From Verrucomicrobiales bacterium (GTDB lineage Bacteria > Verrucomicrobiota > Verrucomicrobiia > Verrucomicrobiales > DEV007), in the NCBI GenBank assembly GCA_013911195.1, contig JACETS010000100.1, positions 1 through 9,102 of the forward strand: 9,102 bases of DNA. The letters run 5' to 3'. The position numbers and the translations under genes are program-made. Position 1 is the first letter of the stretch. Each line of letters opens with the position of its first letter. Under the pieces are notes generated by a model that was given only the letters and a program-made list of their open reading frames with translations, did not search any database and was not told the origin of the DNA. Of this stretch, positions 1 to 6,539 are shown in pieces.

Positions 1-273
1 GTAGCCATTCATTGTACACAGCATGCTTTAATCATACTTTCACCCTTGGGTCTCGAGTTATTTCCTTTTTGGTTTCCAGTCAAAAATTTCAGGATGTTAT
101 ATTGGTCTGAAATTAATGATGCTAAAATTAATAAAGAAATGAATTTACTATCGATAGATTGTAATAACGGCAGTAAAATTTTTATATCTATAAAACCGAT
201 ACCAACTAAAATTAGATCCTATTTAAAAACGGCAATAGATGGAAGAATGCAAGAAAAGCATAAAGATACTTAA
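1..273 (+). CDS. C-terminal part of a small hypothetical protein, possibly PH-like domain (cut by window edge)
   Basis: Frame 1 is open from the first base to a TAA at 271-273, leaving about 90 codons without a start, so the gene most likely begins upstream. A TTG at 46 is possible but would cut through what looks like continuous beta-strand sequence. The visible part alternates hydrophobic and polar residues, with a strand ending in 'LSPLGLELFPFW' followed by 'MLYWSEI', then two more strand-like stretches and a basic terminal helix. That pattern (aliphatic strand, 'G-hydrophobic' turn, W-x-E/D-I) recalls small bacterial PH-like domains, but this is only a resemblance. It lies 27 nt upstream of the next gene on the same strand and could be co-transcribed with it. 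No signal peptide can be judged because the N-terminus is missing. Confidence 0.5.
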   Translation, partial: VAIHCTQHALIILSPLGLELFPFWFPVKNFRMLYWSEINDAKINKEMNLLSIDCNNGSKIFISIKPIPTKIRSYLKTAIDGRMQEKHKDT

Positions 274-300
274 TAGTTTACAAAGTTGCCATTACGAAAG

Positions 301-1326
301 ATGGAAATTTCAAAAAGGAAAAAATCGTACCCCGTAAGTTCTGAATTTAAGGAGTACTTATTCAAATACGGGCGGCATCAGGAAACTATTCCCAAAATCT
401 ATAGCGACTTGCATCGATTCAATGAGGCCATTCAGTATGAGTCACCTGACGGATCAGAAACCAATTGGCAAACGGTGATGTATAAGCCTAATGAAATGGC
501 TGAGCTAAGGTCCAGACTCACAAGCATATATGTTAACCTTAAAATGGGTGGCGATGCACAGAAAGCCAAACACCTTGATGTGGAGAGAATTGATTTTGGA
601 GTTTTTGGAAATTCGCGACCTTTTAGAATTAGAATAATCAATCGGTATAATGATAATTTTGACCACTATTATGTAAAAGTGGCCGATGCTTCTAGAGTAT
701 ACGGTCTAGAGCTAGAGCACATCTTATCCCCAACCAGAATCAATTATTTAGTCAATGGGGGCACATTAATAGAAGAGCATATTGCTGGCCTCCCTGGTAA
801 TGTATTTTTAAAAGATTTACAAAAAAGAGAAGACCTCCACGCGGTAAGAGTTGCGAAGGAGTTTGTAAAATTCAATGAACGCTGCTTTGTGAGACTGCTC
901 GGTGATATGAGATCAGTTAATTACGTTGTCGATATGACTCCTGATTTTGAAGAGGTCCAATATCGAGTCAGACCGATCGACTTTGATCAACAGTCGTATG
1001 AGGGGAACCGTAAAATCTATTTAGCTCAATTTTTTGCCGATAATTTTCCGATCGTTGATATGGTTATGAATTTACTTAATCAGGAAACTATTGAGCAGTA
1101 TCAAAAAGAGGAAAGAACACTCATATCAAGGCGATACCGATCAGCTGAAAGGCGCGTAGGCGAGCTATTAGACCTCATGTCCAAAGAGCAGCTTTCAACG
1201 CCGGAAAAAACCAAACAGCTAAATCAGGATTTAGCCGAACATTATCAAACAAATATTTTTAAAAACGCAGACACGATGGGTAAAATCGTGCGCACTCATA
1301 TCGAGTATCTTTTAGGATTAAGCTAA
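301..1326 (+). CDS. Hypothetical protein with kinase/phosphotransferase-like motifs
   Basis: I do not recognise this 341-aa protein as a named family. Counting from ATG 301, it shows an ordered motif set resembling a protein-kinase/APH-type fold: 'YYVKVAD' with Lys126 (candidate beta3 lysine), Glu137 and Glu139 in 'GLELEHIL' (candidate helix C acid), 'EEHIAGLPG' at 158-166 (like an APH/choline-kinase hinge), 'LGDMRSVNYVVD' with Asp202 and Asn207 five residues apart (the catalytic-loop D-x4-N spacing), and 'RPIDFDQ' with Asp227/Asp229 (like the metal-binding IDFD of APH enzymes). The usual His before the catalytic Asp is replaced by Leu-Gly. Residues after about 250 look helical and charged. 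There is no signal peptide, so it is probably cytosolic. An in-frame TTG at 286 would add five residues; ATG 301, preceded by a weak 'cgaaag', is preferred. It ends 4 bp from the convergent ThuA-like gene, with no visible terminator between. The coding call is firm; the kinase-like reading is inference. Confidence 0.85.
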   Translation: MEISKRKKSYPVSSEFKEYLFKYGRHQETIPKIYSDLHRFNEAIQYESPDGSETNWQTVMYKPNEMAELRSRLTSIYVNLKMGGDAQKAKHLDVERIDFGVFGNSRPFRIRIINRYNDNFDHYYVKVADASRVYGLELEHILSPTRINYLVNGGTLIEEHIAGLPGNVFLKDLQKREDLHAVRVAKEFVKFNERCFVRLLGDMRSVNYVVDMTPDFEEVQYRVRPIDFDQQSYEGNRKIYLAQFFADNFPIVDMVMNLLNQETIEQYQKEERTLISRRYRSAERRVGELLDLMSKEQLSTPEKTKQLNQDLAEHYQTNIFKNADTMGKIVRTHIEYLLGLS

Positions 1327-1330
1327 ATAG

Positions 1331-2392
1331 TTAGCCCTTTTTAGGCATTGGTCTATGCGGCCAAGAAGGAGTTCCTGGAGGGTCAGGCGCGTGAGGAGTT
1401 TTACCTAATCCATAATCCTCAGCCTGCATATCCAGATCTTTAAACCAATTTTTATCTCTTATGAATCCATAAAAACTTGGGTAGAAAGGATCAACATAAT
1501 CTACATCTGCTTTACCTGGAACTTTTAATCCAGTTAGGTGATAGCACGCGTTAACCACGATACGACGAAGACCCTCACTTACAAAGTCACAGGATGCTCC
1601 TGCAGTAGTGCAAAAAGCTTCACCTTTTGTTTTGCCGTCTGGTGCCACATAAGGGTGTAGCCAAGCCAGTGCCTGCATAGGGTCATTCTTTTTGCCGTCA
1701 ACATTTTCAGATTTGGGATCCATAGTCTTGGTTACCGCACCTCTCAAAAGAATTGTATCCTGATCCGTAAGATGGCGAACCCCATAAACATCTGATGGTG
1801 CAAAAACATCACCTACTCCATTTAAAACTTCGTGATCCTTGTTTTTCTCTTCAACAACTCCACGTGCACCTTCTCTTTTATGGCCTCCATGATGATTAAC
1901 CCATTGTTCGCCAAGAATTTTTCTACCAAATGCTCCAAAACCAATGGCACCTTCACCTGAGCCGAATTTATTTCCACCAGTAAAAGCATGAGTGGCTGTT
2001 CTAAAGCCAATGACAGGCTTACCAGCATTTAGAAAGTTTGTAATAGGCAACGCTTCTTCTTGAGATGGCTGTCTAAAACGAGTCCCGATGATCATGAGAT
2101 CAGCTTTATCCAAAGCTTTAAGCCCCCTAAGACCTTTTTGGTTATTGGGGTCAATGTAACCGTCTGTCCATGAGAAAATAATGGTGCAATCAAAACCATG
2201 CTTTTGAGCTAATATTTTACCAAGCATTGGACCAGATTCTTCTGATCGGTATTCTTCGTCACCTGTAATAATAACGATGTGTTTACCCTTGCCTGGGCCA
2301 TCTTTTCCTTTCAGAAAAAGCGTATCGGCTGCGTTAGCAAAAGAAGTTACTAATAGAGATATCAATAATAGTTTGAGAGATTTTTTAATCAT
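1331..2392 (-). CDS. Secreted ThuA-like domain protein
   Basis: This 353-aa protein matches the ThuA-like family (class I glutamine-amidotransferase-like, flavodoxin-like fold). Residues 1-21 form a Sec signal peptide: KK, a leucine-rich core, then 'SFANA' before the predicted cleavage. The domain starts with 'HIVIITGDEEYRSEES' (38-53) and 'ADLMIIGTRFR' (97-107). It continues with 'GFRTATHAF' (129-137, His135) and 'NHHGGH' (166-171), and closes with 'RRIVVNACYHLTGL' (276-289), where ThuA-like proteins carry the conserved V-N-A strand and helix. A proline-rich tail of about 60 residues follows. In Sinorhizobium, ThuA works with the dehydrogenase ThuB on 3-keto-trehalose; whether this exported paralogue has that role is unknown. 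The gene diverges from the DUF1080 gene at 2556. Its ATG has no strong Shine-Dalgarno. The family call is confident; the substrate is not known. Confidence 0.9.
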   Translation of the reverse strand: MIKKSLKLLLISLLVTSFANAADTLFLKGKDGPGKGKHIVIITGDEEYRSEESGPMLGKILAQKHGFDCTIIFSWTDGYIDPNNQKGLRGLKALDKADLMIIGTRFRQPSQEEALPITNFLNAGKPVIGFRTATHAFTGGNKFGSGEGAIGFGAFGRKILGEQWVNHHGGHKREGARGVVEEKNKDHEVLNGVGDVFAPSDVYGVRHLTDQDTILLRGAVTKTMDPKSENVDGKKNDPMQALAWLHPYVAPDGKTKGEAFCTTAGASCDFVSEGLRRIVVNACYHLTGLKVPGKADVDYVDPFYPSFYGFIRDKNWFKDLDMQAEDYGLGKTPHAPDPPGTPSWPHRPMPKKG

Positions 2393-2555
2393 TTTTCAAA
2401 AGGTGTTCAGGACAATTTTTCTAAATATTGCACCAATAATTCTTCTTAAAAAGAATAAAACTCGATAAATCATGGTTAACCTCAAAAAATATCCCTATCC
2501 AAGAGCTTATTGTACAAAACTTGCCAGCATTATTATTATCGTTTAAAGACAATTG
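2393..2555. promoter_or_regulatory. Divergent AT-rich intergenic region (ThuA-like / DUF1080)
   Basis: This 163-bp gap separates two genes transcribed outward, so it must hold promoters for both or be read through. On the + strand a weak sigma70-like pair can be proposed: TTGTAC at 2510-2515 and TATTAT at 2534-2539 with an 18-nt spacer (poor -35, good -10), only 16 nt before the ATG. A 6-bp inverted repeat, ATTCTT/AAGAAT (2439-2444 and 2451-2456), lies in what would be the leader of the minus-strand gene. I could not pick a convincing minus-strand promoter. The assignment rests mainly on gene orientation. Confidence 0.35.
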
Positions 2556-3707
2556 ATGAAATTAGCTCCAACAAAAATTAAGAAGTTATTCACCATTCTT
2601 ACTTTGCTTCTTGGCGTTACGCCCTTTTGCTCAGCCCAGTTTTATGGTGATCCACCTGATCAGACTCACCCTTGGGCGATACATGATAATAATAGACCAC
2701 AACCTCCAAGGGTAGAACCAGCAAAAAGCCCTGGTGGTGCTCCTTCTGATGCGATTGTCTTGTTTGATGGAACAGTGGACTCATTCAAGGAAAATTGGAT
2801 CCATACTAACAATAAGCGCAAGAAGGATTGGAAGATACAAGACGGCGCACTCGTCTCTGTTGGCGGTGCTGGATCAATTGCATCTAAGGCTCAATTTTCT
2901 GATTGCCAGTTGCACATTGAATGGTCTGCTCCGACTAAAATCGTGGGAAGTAGTCAGGGAAGAGGAAATAGCGGAGTTTTTCTTATGGGCAAAACTGAAG
3001 TTCAAGTGCTTGATAATTATAATAATCCTACTTATCCAGATGGATTTGCCGGATCTATTTATGGAGTCATGCCACCTATGGCCAATCCTCTCAAAGCACC
3101 TGGAAAATGGCAAAGTTATGATATTATTTTCAGAAGACCGATTCTGAAGGATGGGAAAGTGTTAGATGAAGGTTCAATGACCGTTCTTGTCAACGGAGTC
3201 GTAGTCCAAGATTCAACTCCTTTAGAGGGTGGGGGTGGACACCGAGCTCGCTCAAAGCCAAGGGCTTTTCCCGAGAAGGGACCTCTTTCTTTGCAAGACC
3301 ACGGTAATCCAGTAAGATTTAGGAATATATGGTATAGAGAATTGAGAAAAAGACCACTCGAGGGTGGAACGGACGGTAAAATATCTCCTGAAGCAACCGC
3401 CAAAAAACGAGTCGAGATCGCTGCAAATATACGCAAAGACGCTCAAACCAAACAGGGCAAAGAGAAGTTGTTAAGATTAATGGAATCACTCTACTACCAG
3501 AAACATGAAGAGGCTTACGCTCAGGCTGAAGCTCTTGGCGAGAAGTTCGTATATGAAGTTGCTGAAAAACCAGAAGGTCGTAAGAGCGATGTTATGCAAC
3601 TTAACAATGCGGTTAAGTATCTAGTAAAACATAATATAATGCCTTCAGATCATCCCGGTATTGGGGCAATAAAAGATCTCATCGAAGAGAACGGCTGGAA
3701 TAAATAA
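2556..3707 (+). CDS. Secreted DUF1080 protein (3-keto-disaccharide hydrolase family) with helical C-terminal tail
   Basis: This 383-aa protein begins with a signal peptide (about 1-27, ending 'PFCSA' before Gln28) and a Pro/His-rich linker (to about 64). A DUF1080 beta-sandwich (concanavalin A-like fold) spans about 66-264. Landmarks are 'IVLFDGT' (67-73), 'GRGNSGVFL' (135-143), 'TEVQVLDN' (147-154, the E-x-Q-x-x-D signature), 'GSIYG' (166-170) and 'LSLQDHGNPVRFRNIWYREL' (244-263). About 105 charged, helix-prone residues follow (278-383), which the core domain does not need. The family is annotated as 3-keto-disaccharide hydrolase, acting on sugars already oxidised at C3; the substrate here is unknown. 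An in-frame TTG at 2553 would add one Met, but ATG 2556 is the simpler start. The gene is divergent from the ThuA-like gene and convergent with the oxidoreductase, ending 19 bp before a strong terminator. The cysteine at 25 does not fit a lipobox. Confidence 0.92.
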   Translation: MKLAPTKIKKLFTILTLLLGVTPFCSAQFYGDPPDQTHPWAIHDNNRPQPPRVEPAKSPGGAPSDAIVLFDGTVDSFKENWIHTNNKRKKDWKIQDGALVSVGGAGSIASKAQFSDCQLHIEWSAPTKIVGSSQGRGNSGVFLMGKTEVQVLDNYNNPTYPDGFAGSIYGVMPPMANPLKAPGKWQSYDIIFRRPILKDGKVLDEGSMTVLVNGVVVQDSTPLEGGGGHRARSKPRAFPEKGPLSLQDHGNPVRFRNIWYRELRKRPLEGGTDGKISPEATAKKRVEIAANIRKDAQTKQGKEKLLRLMESLYYQKHEEAYAQAEALGEKFVYEVAEKPEGRKSDVMQLNNAVKYLVKHNIMPSDHPGIGAIKDLIEENGWNK

Positions 3708-3726
3708 TCAATCAATTCCAAAAAGA

Positions 3727-3753
3727 AGGGCCCGTCCTATTTGGACGGGCCCT
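3727..3753. terminator. Strong bidirectional intrinsic terminator
   Basis: An 11-bp perfect inverted repeat (A-GGGCCCGTCC, 5-nt loop TATTT, GGACGGGCCC-T) lies between two convergent stop codons. It is followed on the + strand by the T-rich 'agcattttaattattt' and on the - strand by 'ttctttttgg'. It is strikingly GC-rich in an AT-rich background. It fits rho-independent termination of the DUF1080 gene (ends 3707) and also of the oxidoreductase gene (ends 3782). Confidence 0.9.
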
Positions 3754-3781
3754 AGCATTTTAATTATTTAATAATTGGGAA

Positions 3782-5083
3782 TTATGCCTCAAATTTCCAG
3801 TCTCCTCTGTAATTTACAGTCTTTAGGAGCTTATCAGCTTCAGCATCACCAACACATTCCTCTTTAGCTGGATCCCACTTGATTGCTCTACCTAGTTTAT
3901 CGGAAACGTATCCAATGTGGCCAGGTGTTGCTGAACGGTGTCCAGTTTCTGCAGTACAGATGCAATCTTTACGTGTTCTGATTCCATCAATAAAGTTTTG
4001 ATGGTGTCCGCCTACGGTTTTATAAGCCTTTTTCGGGCCACGATCATTTTTCTCAATGATCCAATCTTTGTTGGAGGCTTCTATTCTTCCACGATCGACG
4101 TAAATCCATCCATTTTCACCATGCCATTCGGTACCCATGCTTCTATTCTTGTCCTTACCCATCTTATGCTTATTAGATAAGGTTACAGTGTAGCCTCCAG
4201 CATATTCTGAGACAACGGTGTAGTCGAGTGGCTGATCATACATGCCTTTACCGTGGTAACGGAATCCTTTGGCTTCGACTTTGATTGGACCACTCTTGTC
4301 CATTTCGAGGCCCCAATGGGCTATGTCGTTGTGATGACCAATCCAGTCCATTAGTTGTCCGCCGCCGTAGTCTAGGCACCAACGCCAATTCCAGTGAAGA
4401 CGCTTAGGATGAAATGGTAACATTCTGCTGGGTCCGCACCAAAGGTCATAATCGATATGATCAGGAATCGGTTGTGCGACTTTGCCTTCTTCATTGGTGC
4501 CGCCACCGGTTGGAAGACCAACTTTAACTTCTTTAATTTTTCCAAGAACGCCGTTCATTACAGCCTCTGCAGCTACACGCATACGAGAACTTGAGCGTTG
4601 TTGAGAACCAACCTGGAAAATTGCTTTGTTCTTAGCCGCTGCTTTATAAACGGCCTGACCTTCTGCGAAAAGATGAGTTATTGGTTTTTCGCAATAAACA
4701 TCTTTTTTGTTATTTAGAGCCTCAAGACAAGCCAATGAGTGCCAGTGGTCAGGTGTACCAACAATAACGGCATCCAAGTCCTTCATGGCACAAAGATCTC
4801 TAAAATCGGTGAAGGTTTCACAATCTTTGTTTCCATTTTTTTGATTCACATGATCGCGCGCCCTGTTCATGTTGTTTTTATCAGGGTCGCAAACAGCAAT
4901 ACCACGAGTGCCACTTTTGCCCATCAAATTTCTGAGGTTACCTGTTCCTTGTCCACCACAGCCAATAAGGCCAAGTGTAATCTGGTTACTAGGTGCATCA
5001 GCTCCTAGCACAGAAGAAGGAATGATTGTCGGTGCAGCCAATGCACTGGCCGCGGATGTTTTTAGAAAGTTTCGTCTCTTCAT
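3782..5083 (-). CDS. Tat-exported Gfo/Idh/MocA family oxidoreductase
   Basis: This 433-aa protein is an NAD(P)-dependent sugar-type oxidoreductase. Its N-terminus 'MKRRNFLK' followed by an Ala-rich stretch to 'SSVLGA' is a twin-arginine signal, fitting export of a folded, cofactor-loaded enzyme as in Zymomonas glucose-fructose oxidoreductase. The Rossmann domain has 'GLIGCGGQG' (38-46) and Asp66 after the second strand ('AVCDPD'), suggesting NAD(H). It also has 'GTPDHWH' (109-115) and the family's 'CEKP' (131-134, Lys133). The C-terminal domain carries 'DWIGHHNDIAHW' (246-257), the likely substrate/catalytic region. ATG 5083 is chosen because it puts the Tat motif at the N-terminus and follows 'agaggg' at 4-9 nt; an upstream in-frame ATG at 5116 adds 11 residues of no signal value. 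It lies downstream of the PHP gene on the same strand with a 97-nt gap. Likely role (inference): C3 oxidation of a glycoside for the DUF1080/ThuA-like partners. A GH109-like NAD-dependent glycosidase is an alternative. Confidence 0.93.
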   Translation of the reverse strand: MKRRNFLKTSAASALAAPTIIPSSVLGADAPSNQITLGLIGCGGQGTGNLRNLMGKSGTRGIAVCDPDKNNMNRARDHVNQKNGNKDCETFTDFRDLCAMKDLDAVIVGTPDHWHSLACLEALNNKKDVYCEKPITHLFAEGQAVYKAAAKNKAIFQVGSQQRSSSRMRVAAEAVMNGVLGKIKEVKVGLPTGGGTNEEGKVAQPIPDHIDYDLWCGPSRMLPFHPKRLHWNWRWCLDYGGGQLMDWIGHHNDIAHWGLEMDKSGPIKVEAKGFRYHGKGMYDQPLDYTVVSEYAGGYTVTLSNKHKMGKDKNRSMGTEWHGENGWIYVDRGRIEASNKDWIIEKNDRGPKKAYKTVGGHHQNFIDGIRTRKDCICTAETGHRSATPGHIGYVSDKLGRAIKWDPAKEECVGDAEADKLLKTVNYRGDWKFEA

Positions 5084-5145
5084 AAGCCCTCTAGTCTCTC
5101 GAAATGATGCCGTCATTCAAGAAAAAAAGAGAAAATAACCTAAAA

Positions 5146-5175
5146 ACCTATAGGTATTTGGCCAATGAGGGTCAA
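5146..5175 (-). promoter_or_regulatory. Putative sigma70-like promoter with palindromic operator candidate upstream of the oxidoreductase
   Basis: Read on the minus strand, TTGACC (5175-5170) and TATAGG (5152-5147) are separated by exactly 17 nt. They match the sigma70 consensus at 5/6 and 4/6 positions. The -35 starts just after the PHP stop codon, and the leader to ATG 5083 would be nearly 60 nt. The -10 box is embedded in the perfect 10-bp palindrome ACCTATAGGT (5146-5155), a possible repressor site. No terminator is seen between the two genes, so read-through from the PHP gene is also possible. Confidence 0.4.
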
Positions 5176-5179
5176 AGCA

Positions 5180-6412
5180 TCAATTGGAACTTGTCCAAAC
5201 TGGTTGTGTCCAAGCTTTTTCAATTTGTCCTTTAAAAGAGGGATTTGGATGATTCCTTGAGGAATAGACAGTGGCTCGAAAGTACCAATCATTTTCAGAT
5301 AATTGATATTTAACTTTTATACCTTCGAAACTGGCAAAAACTTTTCCTATCTTTCGAGGATCATTTTCTTCACCTTTTTTCGTTCCCGTAATTTTAGTGC
5401 TGTATACGATTCCGTCCTCGGCTTTAATTTCAAATTCTATGATGCCTTCTTTTTGACTTCTACGAAGATGCTTAAAATGAACTCCGCTGGTTGCATAGAA
5501 ATTACCAGCATTAATTGAATTCACAATGGTGTCCTCATTTAGTGTAGGGCTATTAACCATTATCCACCCCCTTCCGGGTTTAGAATCACCACCGTGATAA
5601 TGATGAGAATCATCTGAGGAAATTCCAAATAGTGGAAGAGCATTAAGTTTGGAAAGGCGTATGGTATTAGCTATGTCCCAAATTTTTTCATCGCCGGGTC
5701 TCTTTGCGTCCCCCTTATGATTTATACTAGGGTGGCCGTTGTAGACCTCAAAAAATTTTTCTTCAAGTACGTGGGCTATATCTTCAGCTGTAATGGACCA
5801 CCCAAAGTTTGGATGATTGATATGAGCAAACATTGGCTTATTCAAACGGGAAGCTTGTTCCTGAACGGCAATAATATTGTTACGCATAGTTTCGCGTAAT
5901 GAATTTCCTTTCTTGGGTTTGATTAATTCTTCCAAGTTGATTCCGTTAGTATGCACAGGAGAACCATTAAATCCGTTTGTTATTTCTTCGCCTTGTATAA
6001 AAATAAAATTCTTATCCTTTTCAAAAAGAGGGCGAATTTCATCGAGTGTTTTTAGTCTGACTTGTTTCTTATTTTCTTCGCCTCGTATCTCTACCCATTC
6101 GTCTCCAAAGGTGCTTAAATACTTTTTCATAGTAGGCACACCTAGAGTTTTGCGTCTTTTCTCAACACCTTCTATAGCCATCCATTTTTCACCACGGCTA
6201 AGAATATTATGATCTGAAAGTACAAGAAAATGATATCCATTGTCTTTGTAATATTTTGCAATCATCTCAGGAAAATCATTACCATCACTCCATAGAGTAT
6301 GGGTGTGAGTGTTGCCCTTGAACCAAGATGCATTTTCCTCTGCATGTGAAAAAAAATGAGAGTTTAAATGTACAACTAAAATGGCTAATAAGATTTTTGT
6401 GTTGGAGCGCAT
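5180..6412 (-). CDS. Secreted PHP-domain metallo-hydrolase
   Basis: This 410-aa protein has a signal peptide (1-24, hydrophobic core then 'SHA' before Glu-Glu) followed by a PHP (polymerase and histidinol phosphatase) domain. The metal-ligand motifs appear in order: 'GNTHTHTLWSDGND' (33-46, His36, His38, Asp43), 'LVLSDHN' (63-69, Asp67, His68), 'IQGEEIT' (139-145, Glu142 or Glu143), His154, 'FAHINHPNFGWS' (195-206, His197 and His200) and 'GISSDDSHHYHG' (263-274, Asp268, His270). This points to a di- or trinuclear metal site hydrolysing phosphoester or related bonds. About 100 residues follow the core and look beta-rich (from 'YATSGVHFK' on), perhaps an accessory domain. The substrate is unknown; neighbours suggest a sugar phosphate or other sugar ester (inference). 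The gene is divergent from the tandem DUF1080 gene. There is no clear Shine-Dalgarno, and an upstream in-frame ATG is closed by TAA after two codons. Confidence 0.88.
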   Translation of the reverse strand: MRSNTKILLAILVVHLNSHFFSHAEENASWFKGNTHTHTLWSDGNDFPEMIAKYYKDNGYHFLVLSDHNILSRGEKWMAIEGVEKRRKTLGVPTMKKYLSTFGDEWVEIRGEENKKQVRLKTLDEIRPLFEKDKNFIFIQGEEITNGFNGSPVHTNGINLEELIKPKKGNSLRETMRNNIIAVQEQASRLNKPMFAHINHPNFGWSITAEDIAHVLEEKFFEVYNGHPSINHKGDAKRPGDEKIWDIANTIRLSKLNALPLFGISSDDSHHYHGGDSKPGRGWIMVNSPTLNEDTIVNSINAGNFYATSGVHFKHLRRSQKEGIIEFEIKAEDGIVYSTKITGTKKGEENDPRKIGKVFASFEGIKVKYQLSENDWYFRATVYSSRNHPNPSFKGQIEKAWTQPVWTSSN

Positions 6413-6539
6413 TAACTCATTTTTAACTAATCTACTTCACCTATTCAACCTAGATCAAAAGGGAATGGTCGAATACCCTTGTATCAGATGCATAAAGAGT
6501 GCATTTTCAGACATATAAATAATAAGAAATATTAATAAT
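6413..6539. promoter_or_regulatory. Divergent intergenic region (PHP / tandem DUF1080) with two small dyads
   Basis: This 127-bp gap must supply transcription in both directions. For the minus-strand gene a weak pair can be proposed: TTGATC (6458-6453) and TAGATT (6434-6429), spacer 18, about 16 nt before its ATG. For the plus-strand gene TATAAA at 6514-6519 is a -10-like hexamer without a matching -35. Two small dyads lie in the middle: AAGGG/CCCTT (6459-6463, 6476-6480) and ATGCA/TGCAT (6488-6492, 6500-6504). Either could be an operator, but 5-bp arms also occur by chance. Confidence 0.35.

Noticed and set aside
2439..2456. ATTCTT/AAGAAT hairpin as a terminator
   Set aside because: It sits between divergent genes with nothing transcribed toward it, is all AT-rich with short arms, and has no fitting T-run role.
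2628..2640. Lipoprotein signal in the single-domain DUF1080 protein (Cys25)
   Set aside because: The residues before the Cys (T-P-F) do not fit a lipobox, and an ordinary signal-peptidase site follows at S-A before Gln28.
2734..3147. A 137-codon plus-strand open frame inside the DUF1080 gene
   Set aside because: It lies in another frame of a clear DUF1080 coding region and its translation has no recognisable pattern.
5084..5116. Upstream ATG at 5116 as the start of the oxidoreductase
   Set aside because: It would put 11 residues before the Tat motif and lacks a better Shine-Dalgarno; ATG 5083 follows 'agaggg' and gives a standard Tat N-terminus.
4739..5138. Overlapping plus-strand open frames opposite the oxidoreductase
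   Set aside because: They are antisense to a well-supported Gfo/Idh/MocA gene and their translations show no domain or signal; they are shadows of the minus-strand reading frame.
5877..6212. A 111-codon plus-strand open frame opposite the PHP gene
   Set aside because: It is antisense to the conserved PHP motifs; its Ser/Phe-rich composition is typical of a reverse-strand shadow.
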